NCBI GenBank assembly: GCA_016932575.1
Contig: JAFGCO010000052.1
Coordinates: 1 to 51,189 of the forward strand
Length of the DNA: 51,189 bases
Source of the DNA: a bacterium
GTDB taxonomy: Bacteria; Zhuqueibacterota; QNDG01; JAFGCO01
Direction: 5' to 3'
Of this stretch, positions 28,664-37,659 are shown piece after piece. Made by a program: the position numbers and the translations under genes. Every line of letters starts with the position of its first letter. The first letter of the stretch is position 1. The notes under the pieces were generated by a model that was not told the DNA's origin, made no database searches, and saw only the letters and a program-made list of their open reading frames with translations.

Positions 28664-29368
28664 ATGAAGAAATCAATCAAACGACTGATTTTGTATAAAG
28701 GTCTTTTGTTATTCTCAATTTTATTTGCCCTTTCAGCAAATGCTCGATATAATTTCGGGATTGGGATGAATATATCTTCGTTGCAAAAAGACAAGACCGC
28801 ATGGGAGCCTTCTTACTTAATCTCTGTTGGAAGAATCTGGCATCTTTGGGATCGGGTTTGTCTGAGTGGTGATATAAGATATTTACATATTAAATCTATG
28901 TTGAAAGACAAGACAATCGGTCCCTATCCAGGTGGAACAATGGGTTATGTTTCATTTAATAATATATCGGTTAGTATACGATGTCTTGAATTTCCACTGG
29001 GTATTATATACAGCATCCCTTTTAATAAAATGAAATTGAATCTATTATTCAATACAGGCACGTCGTTTGTAATTGCAGACAATTCAAAATTTCATTATTT
29101 ATATGAAATAAAGATTGATCCGGACAGCGAATTGTTGGATTCCTATGGAAATTACAAATACTACGATTACAGTGTTAATGAGGATGGTGAGAGCCTTTTG
29201 TCCCTGAATTCAGGATTTATTACTTCAGCCGGATTTGGCCTGGAATACGGACCTGCCGTTATAGTTTTACTCTACCAAATTCATCAGGATAAATTGAATC
29301 TTGTAAATCATGCGCTTATCAATGAAAAATTAAATTCAGTTATAATTTTACTGAAATATAATTTTTAA
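28664..29368 (+). CDS. Predicted outer-membrane beta-barrel protein
   Basis: A 234-residue protein with a signal peptide (about 1-27, LLLFSILFALSANA) followed by alternating hydrophobic strands with aromatic residues and a terminal LLKYNF ending in phenylalanine, as in PorT-like or OmpA-like barrels. No lipid anchor or peptidoglycan-binding domain. The role cannot be stated. It lies 28 bases upstream of the broken beta-helix gene and shares its direction, so the two may have been one transcript. Confidence 0.75.
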   Translation: MKKSIKRLILYKGLLLFSILFALSANARYNFGIGMNISSLQKDKTAWEPSYLISVGRIWHLWDRVCLSGDIRYLHIKSMLKDKTIGPYPGGTMGYVSFNNISVSIRCLEFPLGIIYSIPFNKMKLNLLFNTGTSFVIADNSKFHYLYEIKIDPDSELLDSYGNYKYYDYSVNEDGESLLSLNSGFITSAGFGLEYGPAVIVLLYQIHQDKLNLVNHALINEKLNSVIILLKYNF

Positions 29369-29396
29369 TTTTATTTTTACAACTCGGGAGGGAAAA

Positions 29397-32300
29397 ATGA
29401 AAAATTTAATTGTCATTTTATCTGTGATTGTATTAAATGGTCAATGTTTAAAAGTTCATTGTCAGCCAATCGTACCAGCACCATATGAGTTGAGTTCTGA
29501 TAGAATGGTTGACTGGCAAAATGCCGGTTTGTTATCTGCCGATTAATTGTATGCTGTGCGCGTTTTTAATGTTAACGATTATAGTTCAATCCAGAATGCA
29601 ATAGATGCGGCAGTTCAACAAAATACTGGGTTAACCATTATATATTTTCCTGTGGGTACTTATTATATAAATACACCGATTATATTGAACCAGAACAGCA
29701 ATCCTTTACTTGATGGAAGTAATATTTTATTTCAGGGAGAAGGGTCTGATAGAACATTTCTGAAATTTACTGTGGGCAACAATAATCCTTGTTTCAAATT
29801 TTCTGGAAAAGTGGATCCATCGATAAACGAACAAGTTATTAATGCTGATATTCCAAAAAAAGCAAAGAGAATTTTGTGTAATAATGTTTTTACTAACAAT
29901 GATTGTATTCATTTCTATGAATTCAATTTTGATGATTCCTATCAAGGAGGAAATAAAAAGTATGTAGGCCAGATTAATCGTATTGCAAGTTCATATAATA
30001 ATTCCGGGTATGACTTGGTTTATGAGGCTTCAAAAGACTATAGCCAGAGCATGTTAAAAATCGTTAGGATCTTACGGATATGGCGCTATAACTGAACATA
30101 GCACAACAAATTGTTTAATTGTAAACAATATTTTCAGAAAATTAAGACATTCTATAGCGACTTGCTGTGGTGCGAACTGTAATGTCATTGCTTATAATTA
30201 TTCCAGGGAGCAGGACTGGGATGAATGGGCATTAAATCCAGGGCTAGATATTTGTTTACATGGAACTTATTCATTTGGCGATTTGTTTGAAGGTAATGTT
30301 GTTGACAGGATAATGGCAGACGCCACACATGGCATGAATGGTCCGTATAACACATTCTTACGAAATCGGCATAACAATCAAAAAAGCGCTGCTTTTTTGA
30401 ATTGCCATTACGTGAATTTTATTGGAAATGATAACATAAGTACTGTTGGCTATGAACAAGCTCTGGTAGCGCAATGGATTATTAACCTGATAGTCCCTTG
30501 TACTATATTAGGTGATTCAGAACATTACTTTGATTGCCATTTCTGGATGTATGATACGCCACCCAATTGGTCTGTATATCAAGGCATAACTCATGATGGC
30601 TGGTATGCTTATCAGGAATTGGGTGATGAATGGGCCAGTTATGTATTTTATCATTCATTTTTAAATGATATTTCATATTTTTATAATTCGCGTCCAGAAT
30701 TTATTCCAGAGAGCTCCTATACTTGGCCGCCTAATGGTCCATGCTACAATCTTAACTATGATTTAACATTTAAACCAACAGGTTGGAGGATACCAGCAGA
30801 AGATCGATATCTTTTATCAAAGAAAACTTATTTTATTGATCCAACCCCCCATCCAAAGCCTGTCAGCGGCACCCAATACGGAGATTGGTACGGATGTAAA
30901 ATAGTCAAAGGTGATGTGACTGTTCCAAGTGGTTCGACTTTAAATATAGAACATGGAACGGTTGTTGTGTTTGATGGCTATTATCAAATTACAGTTGCAA
31001 GCGGCGCAAAGATTATCGCCAATGGGACTGCTGAATCGCCAATTCTTTTTACAAACGCCTCTCAAAACCTTGACAACAAATGGAAATATATACGGCTTTT
31101 TGGCGGGGACAATGAATTCAAACACTGCACCTTCGAATACGGCCTTTATCCAGTATACTTGTATTATTGCACAAGCAGTGAAGGTGCGCCCAATCTGTTT
31201 GAAAACTGTGTTTTTCGAAATAATGCCAATTATGGAATTCGCTTCTATCGAAGTGTTGCGGAAGTGGTGGAATGTGAGTTTAAAAACAGTGGTTATATCG
31301 GCTTGCGCAGTTACTGCTCGGATGTCAATTTTACGGGAAATAGAATATATGACAACGACTCTTGCGGCGTATATTCAACCATAAGCAGCAATCTTGATTT
31401 TTACAGAAATGTGATCGAGAGCAACGGCAGCCACGGTCTCAGAACCAGCAATGCGGATCATGTCAATCTCGGTGAACCATACACTTGGCAGGGAAAAAAT
31501 ACCGTTCGAGACAATATCGGTTATGAACTCTACGCCGCGTCCGGAAATTCCACATTGGATCTCTGCCACAGCTCGGTTCACGGTTCAGGCGGCACGGATT
31601 ATGAAGTTTACAATTATGCGTCCAATACCGAAGATGTCGATACCCTGGATTGCTGGCGCGGCGCGGACAATACCTGGCAGTATTCCGGATCGTTTTCTTT
31701 TGTGTACTGCAACAACGGTTTGCCGACCTGGGACGGCGATATTTTTACCAGCGGTCCACTGAGCAAGGTCTCCTTCCCGGTGGTCGAAAAGGATGATTTC
31801 CTGATCGATCCGTCTTTACCTGAAACCGAACAGATCGGGCAATGCCGAACTATCATTGAAGCCGCCCCGGATATAAAAGAAGCCGTGGAAGCGTTAACGA
31901 TTCTTTACGGCATTCTTCGATCCGATTTCATCGAGAATGAATCGGGCTGGCGGGATGAATTCTACAATTATCTTGAGAATCTCTGGAACTCACATTCCAG
32001 TAAAAAACTGGGCCAGCGCGCGCTTCGTTATTTGATTAAATGGCATATGCTGGGCGGAAACGACGACCGGGTGATTGAACTCTCGAAAAAAGCCGTTAAA
32101 GTGCTGAGCAAAGAAGAAGGCGGTCTGGTGCTGGGCGATCTGGCAATGACATACTTGCATCAGGGAAATCTTGAAGACGCAAAAATATGTCTGGGCGCAT
32201 TAAAAAAATCGTTCAGATGCGGATGCTGATTTTCTCTGGTTGCTGGAAGAAGATATTCTGGATGTGGAAAATCAGAACCGCAAGAAAGATCAAAATTTGA

Positions 32301-32596
32301 ATAAAACCACTTTGGCTGAGAATACCGGTTCTATGCAAACCTATCCGAATCCAGGGAATCCGACGACATCCATTCATTACAGGTTGTCAAAAATAGGAAG
32401 AGTTAAGATTTATGTTTTTAATATGCTGGGTCAGGAGATTCAAGTGCTTGTCAATGAATAAAAAGAATCGGGAAATTATTTCGTTACCTGGCACGGTTTG
32501 GACCGATCTGGCAATGCCGTATCAAGCGGATTGTATCTGATTCGTATGGAATGCGCAGAAGATGTGATGACACGGAAAGTCGCGATTTTGAGATAA
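29397..32596 (+). pseudogene. Broken secreted beta-helix (pectate-lyase-like) protein with type IX-like tail
   Basis: The reading frame can be followed for about 1065 codons across four lesions: an in-frame TAA at 29544, a +1 shift in the A-run at 30056-30060, a +1 shift in the A-run at 32202-32208, and an in-frame TAA at 32459. Joined, it reads as a signal peptide (MKNLIVILSVIVLNG), a pectate-lyase-superfamily N-terminus (YAVRVFNVNDYSSIQNAIDAA), a parallel beta-helix of N-x-x-F/I repeats (about 31100-31650), an alpha-helical region and a sorting module (TYPNPGNPTTSIHY, then SSGLYLIRMEC after the last stop). The intact ancestor would have bound or cut a polysaccharide. Both shifts remove cleanly with one A, so assembly error is possible for those, but not for the two stops. 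Confidence 0.85.
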
Positions 32597-32713
32597 TTTA
32601 CTTAATTCTATTTGATTTGAATGAATGATTATGGTCCAGCTTTTCAAGAGAACGTCAATACCAATATAAAGGACTTGATTGTTAAACTTGTTATGTGCAT
32701 CTTTTGTATACAT
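32597..32713 (-). mobile_element. Remnant of an IS110-family transposase, N-terminal end only
   Basis: On the minus strand an open frame starting MYTKDAHNKFNNQ continues with VLYIGIDVLLKSWTIIIHSNQIE and LSQ, closely resembling the start of IS110-family transposases, where YVGIDVHKKSW contains the first aspartate of the DEDD site. After about 40 residues the similarity ends and the frame runs antisense into the preceding pseudogene. The histidine normally after GIDV is replaced by leucine. It is therefore a fragment, not a working element. IS110 elements encode a guide (bridge) RNA near the transposase, which would lie to the right (32714-32890). Confidence 0.65.
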
Positions 32714-32894
32714 GATGACTCCTTTTTTCATTAGATTGTGGCAGTCTTGTTTAGTGAAGGATGTCGTCACGTGTTGTCCTTTTTTATTATAATGTCTCAT
32801 GATGAGTTGATAAAAACTTTTGATACATCTCTGTTTGAAGGGGTTGAAATTGAATAAAAGTGTGAAAATTACTCTTTTTCAGGAGTGAAATCTT

Positions 32895-33896
32895 ATGAAA
32901 TGTTTTATTCAGGGGGTGCTTGTCTTATTCGTTTTATTCGATATGCCGACATTGTATTCCCAGGTGATTTACTGCCGCAACGGCAGCACTGAAATCGGCA
33001 TTCTGCCGGATGTGGGCGGACGTATAGTGATCTTGCGTCGGGACGGATGTGAAAATCTGCTCAAATCCGTTCCGGAAACCTGGAATGAACCGGAGTCGGA
33101 ACGTCCCGTCCCGGATGCGCTTCATCCGGTTATGAAGGCCTATATGGGTCAGATTGTCTGGCTGGGTCCTCAATCTGACTGGTGGATTCAGCAGAATGTG
33201 AACCAAACGCTGAAAGATCAGGCTGCACAGTGGCCCCCGGATCCCTACCTGATTTACGGGAAGTATCGGATTCTTTCTCAGAGTGATTCCTCCATTCTCA
33301 TACAGGGTTCAGAGAGCCCGGTGTCCGGTTTGCAGCTTCAGAAAGAAATCCGGATTGATTGTGATGGAAAGGTCCATTTTCTGGTCACAGGTCAAAATGT
33401 TCGGGATGAAAACGTGTGCTGGGATTTATGGTGCAACCTGCGGACATCCGGTTTCAACCGGTGTTATGTGCCTGTCCTGGACACGTCCGATATTCGGATC
33501 AGCCATGAGTACGTTGCAAAAAAAACAGTGCCTTATGCCATATTGAACGGGTATTTTACATTTATACCTGACATTTCATCGAAGGAGCGCCAAACCGCCA
33601 AGGCATTTATCTATCCAAATACCGGAAAGATTGCCGCTTTTCAGAATAATCAGGTCCTGCTGATCCATTTCGAAAGACTGAATCGTTCGCAAATTCATCC
33701 CAATCAGGGGCACGTGGAAATATATCAGGATACAGGCCCGTTTTCTGATGCACTTTTAGAACTGGAACATCACGCGGCGTATCTGTGCCTGTCACCCGGA
33801 GATTCCTTGTCGGCTGAAGAAGTCTGGGAAATTGTTCCTTACATGGGGGAGGCTTCACCGGATGCGCATACGGTGTTTTTACGATCGATCGAATAA
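32895..33896 (+). CDS. DUF4380-like exported protein
   Basis: A 333-residue protein with a signal peptide (about 1-22, GVLVLFVLFDMPTLYS). The mature part begins with TEIGILPDVGGRIVILRRDGCENLL, like aldose-epimerase-type folds and the DUF4380 family, and continues with WLGPQSDWW and many beta strands; no catalytic residues are certain. A periplasmic carbohydrate-related role is likely from fold resemblance only. AGGAGTG sits upstream. It is apparently a single gene, flanked on the left by the IS remnant. Confidence 0.8.
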   Translation: MKCFIQGVLVLFVLFDMPTLYSQVIYCRNGSTEIGILPDVGGRIVILRRDGCENLLKSVPETWNEPESERPVPDALHPVMKAYMGQIVWLGPQSDWWIQQNVNQTLKDQAAQWPPDPYLIYGKYRILSQSDSSILIQGSESPVSGLQLQKEIRIDCDGKVHFLVTGQNVRDENVCWDLWCNLRTSGFNRCYVPVLDTSDIRISHEYVAKKTVPYAILNGYFTFIPDISSKERQTAKAFIYPNTGKIAAFQNNQVLLIHFERLNRSQIHPNQGHVEIYQDTGPFSDALLELEHHAAYLCLSPGDSLSAEEVWEIVPYMGEASPDAHTVFLRSIE

Positions 33897-34049
33897 GAAT
33901 CGGGAATGCCAGGACACTTTTTTCATATATTCCACAAGTTATCCCAATGTGATTTTATCAGCCATAAAGCCTTTTCGTGATTTTTCAGCTCTCTTTCGTT
34001 CATAATGATGACAAATATGTGTCTTTAATTTTGGATTCTTGCAGCGATT

Positions 34050-35819
34050 TCAGCCGGAAGAGTCATCCTTACTGTTTAAAAAAGAAAGTTTATTTATGTC
34101 CGAAATTCTTACCATCCGATAGATGACCTTTCGCTTGTCATCCATAATTTCAGGATTTAAAAATTCCCACACAATTTCTCCGTCCCGCGTTACCGAGAAA
34201 ACCCTGCCGGTCGAGGATTCGCAAATGAGCGTGTTTCCATTGGAAAGACGCTGATTGAATCCCCTTAAATCCGAAAAGAAATCTGTGGGCGGATCAGCTT
34301 TGTATTTCCAGACAATTTCATTGTTGACAGGATTGATTTCCAATATTCTGGAATAATTTCGGTTTGTCCCGTTGTCATAAATAAGAATATTGCCATTATT
34401 CAGCATGGTTGGTATATGCGGCTGGTCAAGTATGCCCGGCCCCCAGCTCCAGACGACCTCCCTGGTCTCTTTGTCCAATATAAAAATTGTATCTGTATTT
34501 CTTAGACAAATCAGATGATTGCCCTTTTGAAATCTTTTATCGGTCTCACCCAGGGGAGTTTCCGGTAAAATCTTAATTGTATTCAGATGATAATACTCCA
34601 TAAATCCATTCAATCCAATGAAATTGTCGATTCTTTCAGAAAATATATTATGAAATTTGCTTATTGGAAAAGGTTTGTCAGAATCAAAAGAGTCTGTATA
34701 TACCTTTTTCGATCTTCTGATTTCATATTCATTGGTTTTTTTAAATTTAAAATATAATTTTTTTACAGCAGAATGAATATTGACGATGATTTTGGAAAGA
34801 CCATACTGCTGATCACAAAATCTTGGGGGATGCAGTGTCTGTAATTTATCCAGATTTGCGTAGCATGACCATTCGTCCAGTACCTTTCCATCTTCTGAAA
34901 GCCGTAATATTGCATCAAATCTTATTTTTCTTAATTTGTATATCACAGGCGGAAGAAATACGGGAACAAGATAAGTTCCGTCTGATAAAACTTCAACATC
35001 GTGGTGGGCAGGAACATGTTTTATCCAGAGCACATTTGAATTTTTGTCAATTTTTGCAATGCATTTTCCGGTACATACAGCCAGGATTTTTCCTTCGTCC
35101 AAAAGGTGAGCATATAACCAGTTTCCCTTAATTGGAGGGAATTGCCAGGAATGGATGATTTTTCCGTTCATATCAATTAAATGCGCATATTTTTCATAAT
35201 CCGTATAAAGGTTATATCCAGGCTGCGTTTTATTTCTCTTGTTTGTAATCACACCGCCTTTTTTGGTTTCAACCGGATGCTTTGTCCATGACATATAGGG
35301 GAGTGCCCTTAATTTGCTTAATGCAATTTGTCTGTCCAACTCCTGGCTGGCTGGATTCTCTGATGACGAATGTATTACGATCAGCGTACCGATGAATACC
35401 AGAAAAACAGAGAAAAATATCAAAAAATATTTTTTGCTGGATTTGATGAGGCTCCACCCGAAAGAAATGGTAAAAAGAAGAAAGATAAAATTACTGACAA
35501 GACTCAAGGGATGGAATAAGCGGGGCGTCAGGTGATGATTGATCAGAAAACCGGCAACGACAAAGAATGTGATACATATAAAAATAATCCGATTGAATTT
35601 CCGGTTCGATGTCCGGATCTCTTCTCTTATATTTGGAGGAAGTACCCTGATAATAAAATGGCTTGCAATCATGGATGTCCATAATAAAATTGAAAAAATG
35701 AACATCAGCAGGGAAATACCAAAAAAAATATTAAAAAATGTAAAATTTAATATCAGACCCTTTATAAACACAAGCGCCGTTATCATCGTGAATATGAGTG
35801 AATTTTTTTTCAGATTCAT
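34050..35819 (-). CDS. Membrane-anchored arylsulfotransferase (ASST)-like protein
   Basis: A 589-residue protein. The first 165 residues hold about five hydrophobic segments, then a large domain (about 195-575) shows beta-propeller repeats of the arylsulfotransferase type: YAHLIDMNGKIIHSWQFPP, HDVEVLSDGTYLVPVF, FILDKETREVVWSWGPG, PHIPTMLNNGNILIYDNG and FNQRLSNGNTLICESSTGRVFSVTRDGEIVWEF. Bacterial ASST enzymes move sulfate between phenols in the periplasm using a histidine; PAHHDVEVL and PHIPTML supply conserved histidines, but the sulfotransferase activity is unproven for this branch. The multi-TM anchor differs from soluble ASST. It stands alone on the minus strand. Confidence 0.82.
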   Translation of the reverse strand: MNLKKNSLIFTMITALVFIKGLILNFTFFNIFFGISLLMFIFSILLWTSMIASHFIIRVLPPNIREEIRTSNRKFNRIIFICITFFVVAGFLINHHLTPRLFHPLSLVSNFIFLLFTISFGWSLIKSSKKYFLIFFSVFLVFIGTLIVIHSSSENPASQELDRQIALSKLRALPYMSWTKHPVETKKGGVITNKRNKTQPGYNLYTDYEKYAHLIDMNGKIIHSWQFPPIKGNWLYAHLLDEGKILAVCTGKCIAKIDKNSNVLWIKHVPAHHDVEVLSDGTYLVPVFLPPVIYKLRKIRFDAILRLSEDGKVLDEWSCYANLDKLQTLHPPRFCDQQYGLSKIIVNIHSAVKKLYFKFKKTNEYEIRRSKKVYTDSFDSDKPFPISKFHNIFSERIDNFIGLNGFMEYYHLNTIKILPETPLGETDKRFQKGNHLICLRNTDTIFILDKETREVVWSWGPGILDQPHIPTMLNNGNILIYDNGTNRNYSRILEINPVNNEIVWKYKADPPTDFFSDLRGFNQRLSNGNTLICESSTGRVFSVTRDGEIVWEFLNPEIMDDKRKVIYRMVRISDINKLSFLNSKDDSSG

Positions 35820-36023
35820 TCGAATGCCCCTATCATGAGAATGATAATCATATCTTGATCCATATTGAATTTTGTCCTACGTGTTTACTTAATTCAATTT
35901 ATCAATCCGATTCAATATTTGCAATCAATTATTTATCGAACGTTTTTAAAAAGATATTTTGTCGGCATAAAATTTAATCAAATTTTTATCCTCCTTTGTT
36001 CATTCAAAATCCGATGATTAATT

Positions 36024-36617
36024 CTAATGATAAATCCGGTTTACTCTTTTCTCTATGTACCCATCAGATTCAGTATGGGCGTCAGCCTCGTTTATTTCTA
36101 TTTTATTAAGTGTCTTGGCTGCTTGATCACAGTTTGTATTCACCAAAACAGTGTCAAACATCCATTTTGAACCACTTGACATGCTGAGAAAAATATTGCC
36201 CGAGCCACCGGATGTTTTTTGAACTTTCAGTGAAAAAGAGCCCTCACCTTTTGAATGAATCTCATAGTGTTCATAAACAGCATATTGCGTGCTTCCTCCC
36301 CAATTCAGATCAATTTCAGCATTGGAATAGGTTGAAAGTTTATAAGTTCCTGCGCAATAATAAGTTCCGTTTTTTTGGTTTGAGACAGTCGCGCCTTCCG
36401 GACCGACCAAACAATCCACTGTAATAACATCCTCACCCGGAACGCCATATCCTGCCTCGTAGTGGTCGACTTGCCTGCAGAATTCCACAGGGAATCCTTT
36501 GCCTTCGCCACAGGTCTGACGAGAGGTATCAGGCTCATTTGTATTTTTCTTACTGCAGCCGATAAATGTGCTTATGAATATCAAAGCAACCAGAGATATA
36601 CTTGACAGCCTTTTCAT
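36024..36617 (-). CDS. Small secreted lipoprotein
   Basis: A 197-residue protein with a lipoprotein signal (MKRLSSISLVALIFISTFIGC, lipobox FIGC) and an Asn/Asp/Thr-rich linker after the cysteine. The rest is beta-rich without a recognised domain; four further cysteines suggest disulfides. The ATG at 36617 is preferred to an upstream frame that would add 31 residues, because AAGGAGT precedes it and the signal starts there. It is last in the run esterase, YD-repeat lipoprotein, lipoprotein, with gaps near 50 bases, so one operon is likely. Confidence 0.75.
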   Translation of the reverse strand: MKRLSSISLVALIFISTFIGCSKKNTNEPDTSRQTCGEGKGFPVEFCRQVDHYEAGYGVPGEDVITVDCLVGPEGATVSNQKNGTYYCAGTYKLSTYSNAEIDLNWGGSTQYAVYEHYEIHSKGEGSFSLKVQKTSGGSGNIFLSMSSGSKWMFDTVLVNTNCDQAAKTLNKIEINEADAHTESDGYIEKRVNRIYH

Positions 36618-36666
36618 AATCGTACTCCTTTCAGTTATTGGATTTATACCCACAAAGCGGCCGGCA

Positions 36667-37605
36667 TTATATTTTTTCGTATTCAAAAATATAAGTCTGT
36701 ATTCCACCAAATGAAAAATCCCAATGAATCTTTATCAGATTTTTATTATTGTCGTAAGTAAAATATATTTTTGCGTTAAAATCATTTGCCCCATGAAAAT
36801 ATCCTTCACATATATTCCCGTTCTCATGATACTTCAATTCAATAATTCCCGTAAGCCATGAATCAACATTCTCCCAATTTGCTTTGACTAATTTTGAATT
36901 TTCATCATATTCATAAGATTCATTTCCAGCAGCGCCGTCAGTCCGTTTAAAAAATCTTTTCGTTAATTGTCCAAAATGATTGAATTCATAGGTAAAAACA
37001 GCACAAAGTCCATTTGAATATTTTCGATAGGATTTGGTCAACTTTCCCTGATGATCGTATAAATAGGTCGTTTCAGTTGAGAAATCGTCTGAACGTTCAA
37101 AACGTTTTGTTAACAACTTGCCGGTTTCATCATAAACATAGGTTATTTCTCCATAAAACCATCCGTTTAGTCCCTTGCAATTTGCTTTTATTAATTTTCC
37201 ATTGTCGTCATATTCGTAGTTTGTAATACCATATACACTGTCTGATCTTTCAAAATGTTCTGCGACTAAATGACCTTGATTATCATATTCATAAATTTGG
37301 TTAGATGTCAAACTGTCAGAAAATTCACGATACTTGGCGATAAGATTTCCGTTGATATCATGTGTGTAAAAATTCAATGAGGCCCGGCTTCCGTCGTCCA
37401 GCTCCCAAATCGCTTTATCCAGAATGCCGTCTTCATTGTAATTAAATGTGGTCAATCCCTTTTCTCCGCTCGAATTTTCATAATAAAGCTGGAACAATTG
37501 ATATCCTGTATTTTCAGGTTTATTTTTTAAGTAATATAAATGAGAGAAGCAAGATAAACACAAAATAGAAAAGATTAGTATAAAATAAAGTTTTATTTTT
37601 TTCAT
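36667..37605 (-). CDS. Lipoprotein with YD-like tandem repeats
   Basis: A 312-residue protein with a lipoprotein signal (IFSILCLSC) followed by about nine repeats of some 27 residues, each with a YEYD-x-x-GKL-x-K pattern (for example YEYDNQGHLVAEHFERSD, YEYDDNGKLIKANCKGLN, YVYDETGKLLTKRFERSD). This resembles RHS/YD repeats, which form beta-sheet shells or bind carbohydrate, but there is no toxin domain and the length is small. It starts about 55 bases after the esterase gene and ends 49 bases before the next lipoprotein gene. Confidence 0.78.
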   Translation of the reverse strand: MKKIKLYFILIFSILCLSCFSHLYYLKNKPENTGYQLFQLYYENSSGEKGLTTFNYNEDGILDKAIWELDDGSRASLNFYTHDINGNLIAKYREFSDSLTSNQIYEYDNQGHLVAEHFERSDSVYGITNYEYDDNGKLIKANCKGLNGWFYGEITYVYDETGKLLTKRFERSDDFSTETTYLYDHQGKLTKSYRKYSNGLCAVFTYEFNHFGQLTKRFFKRTDGAAGNESYEYDENSKLVKANWENVDSWLTGIIELKYHENGNICEGYFHGANDFNAKIYFTYDNNKNLIKIHWDFSFGGIQTYIFEYEKI

Positions 37606-37659
37606 GTTCAGTTCTCGGCGTAAAATCTGATTAAAATTGTCAGGGAATATTATAACAGA

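Noticed and set aside
29397-32596. Programmed frameshifting or stop recoding in the beta-helix gene
   Set aside because: Four independent lesions, two of them stops with no recoding signal, fit decay better than recoding.
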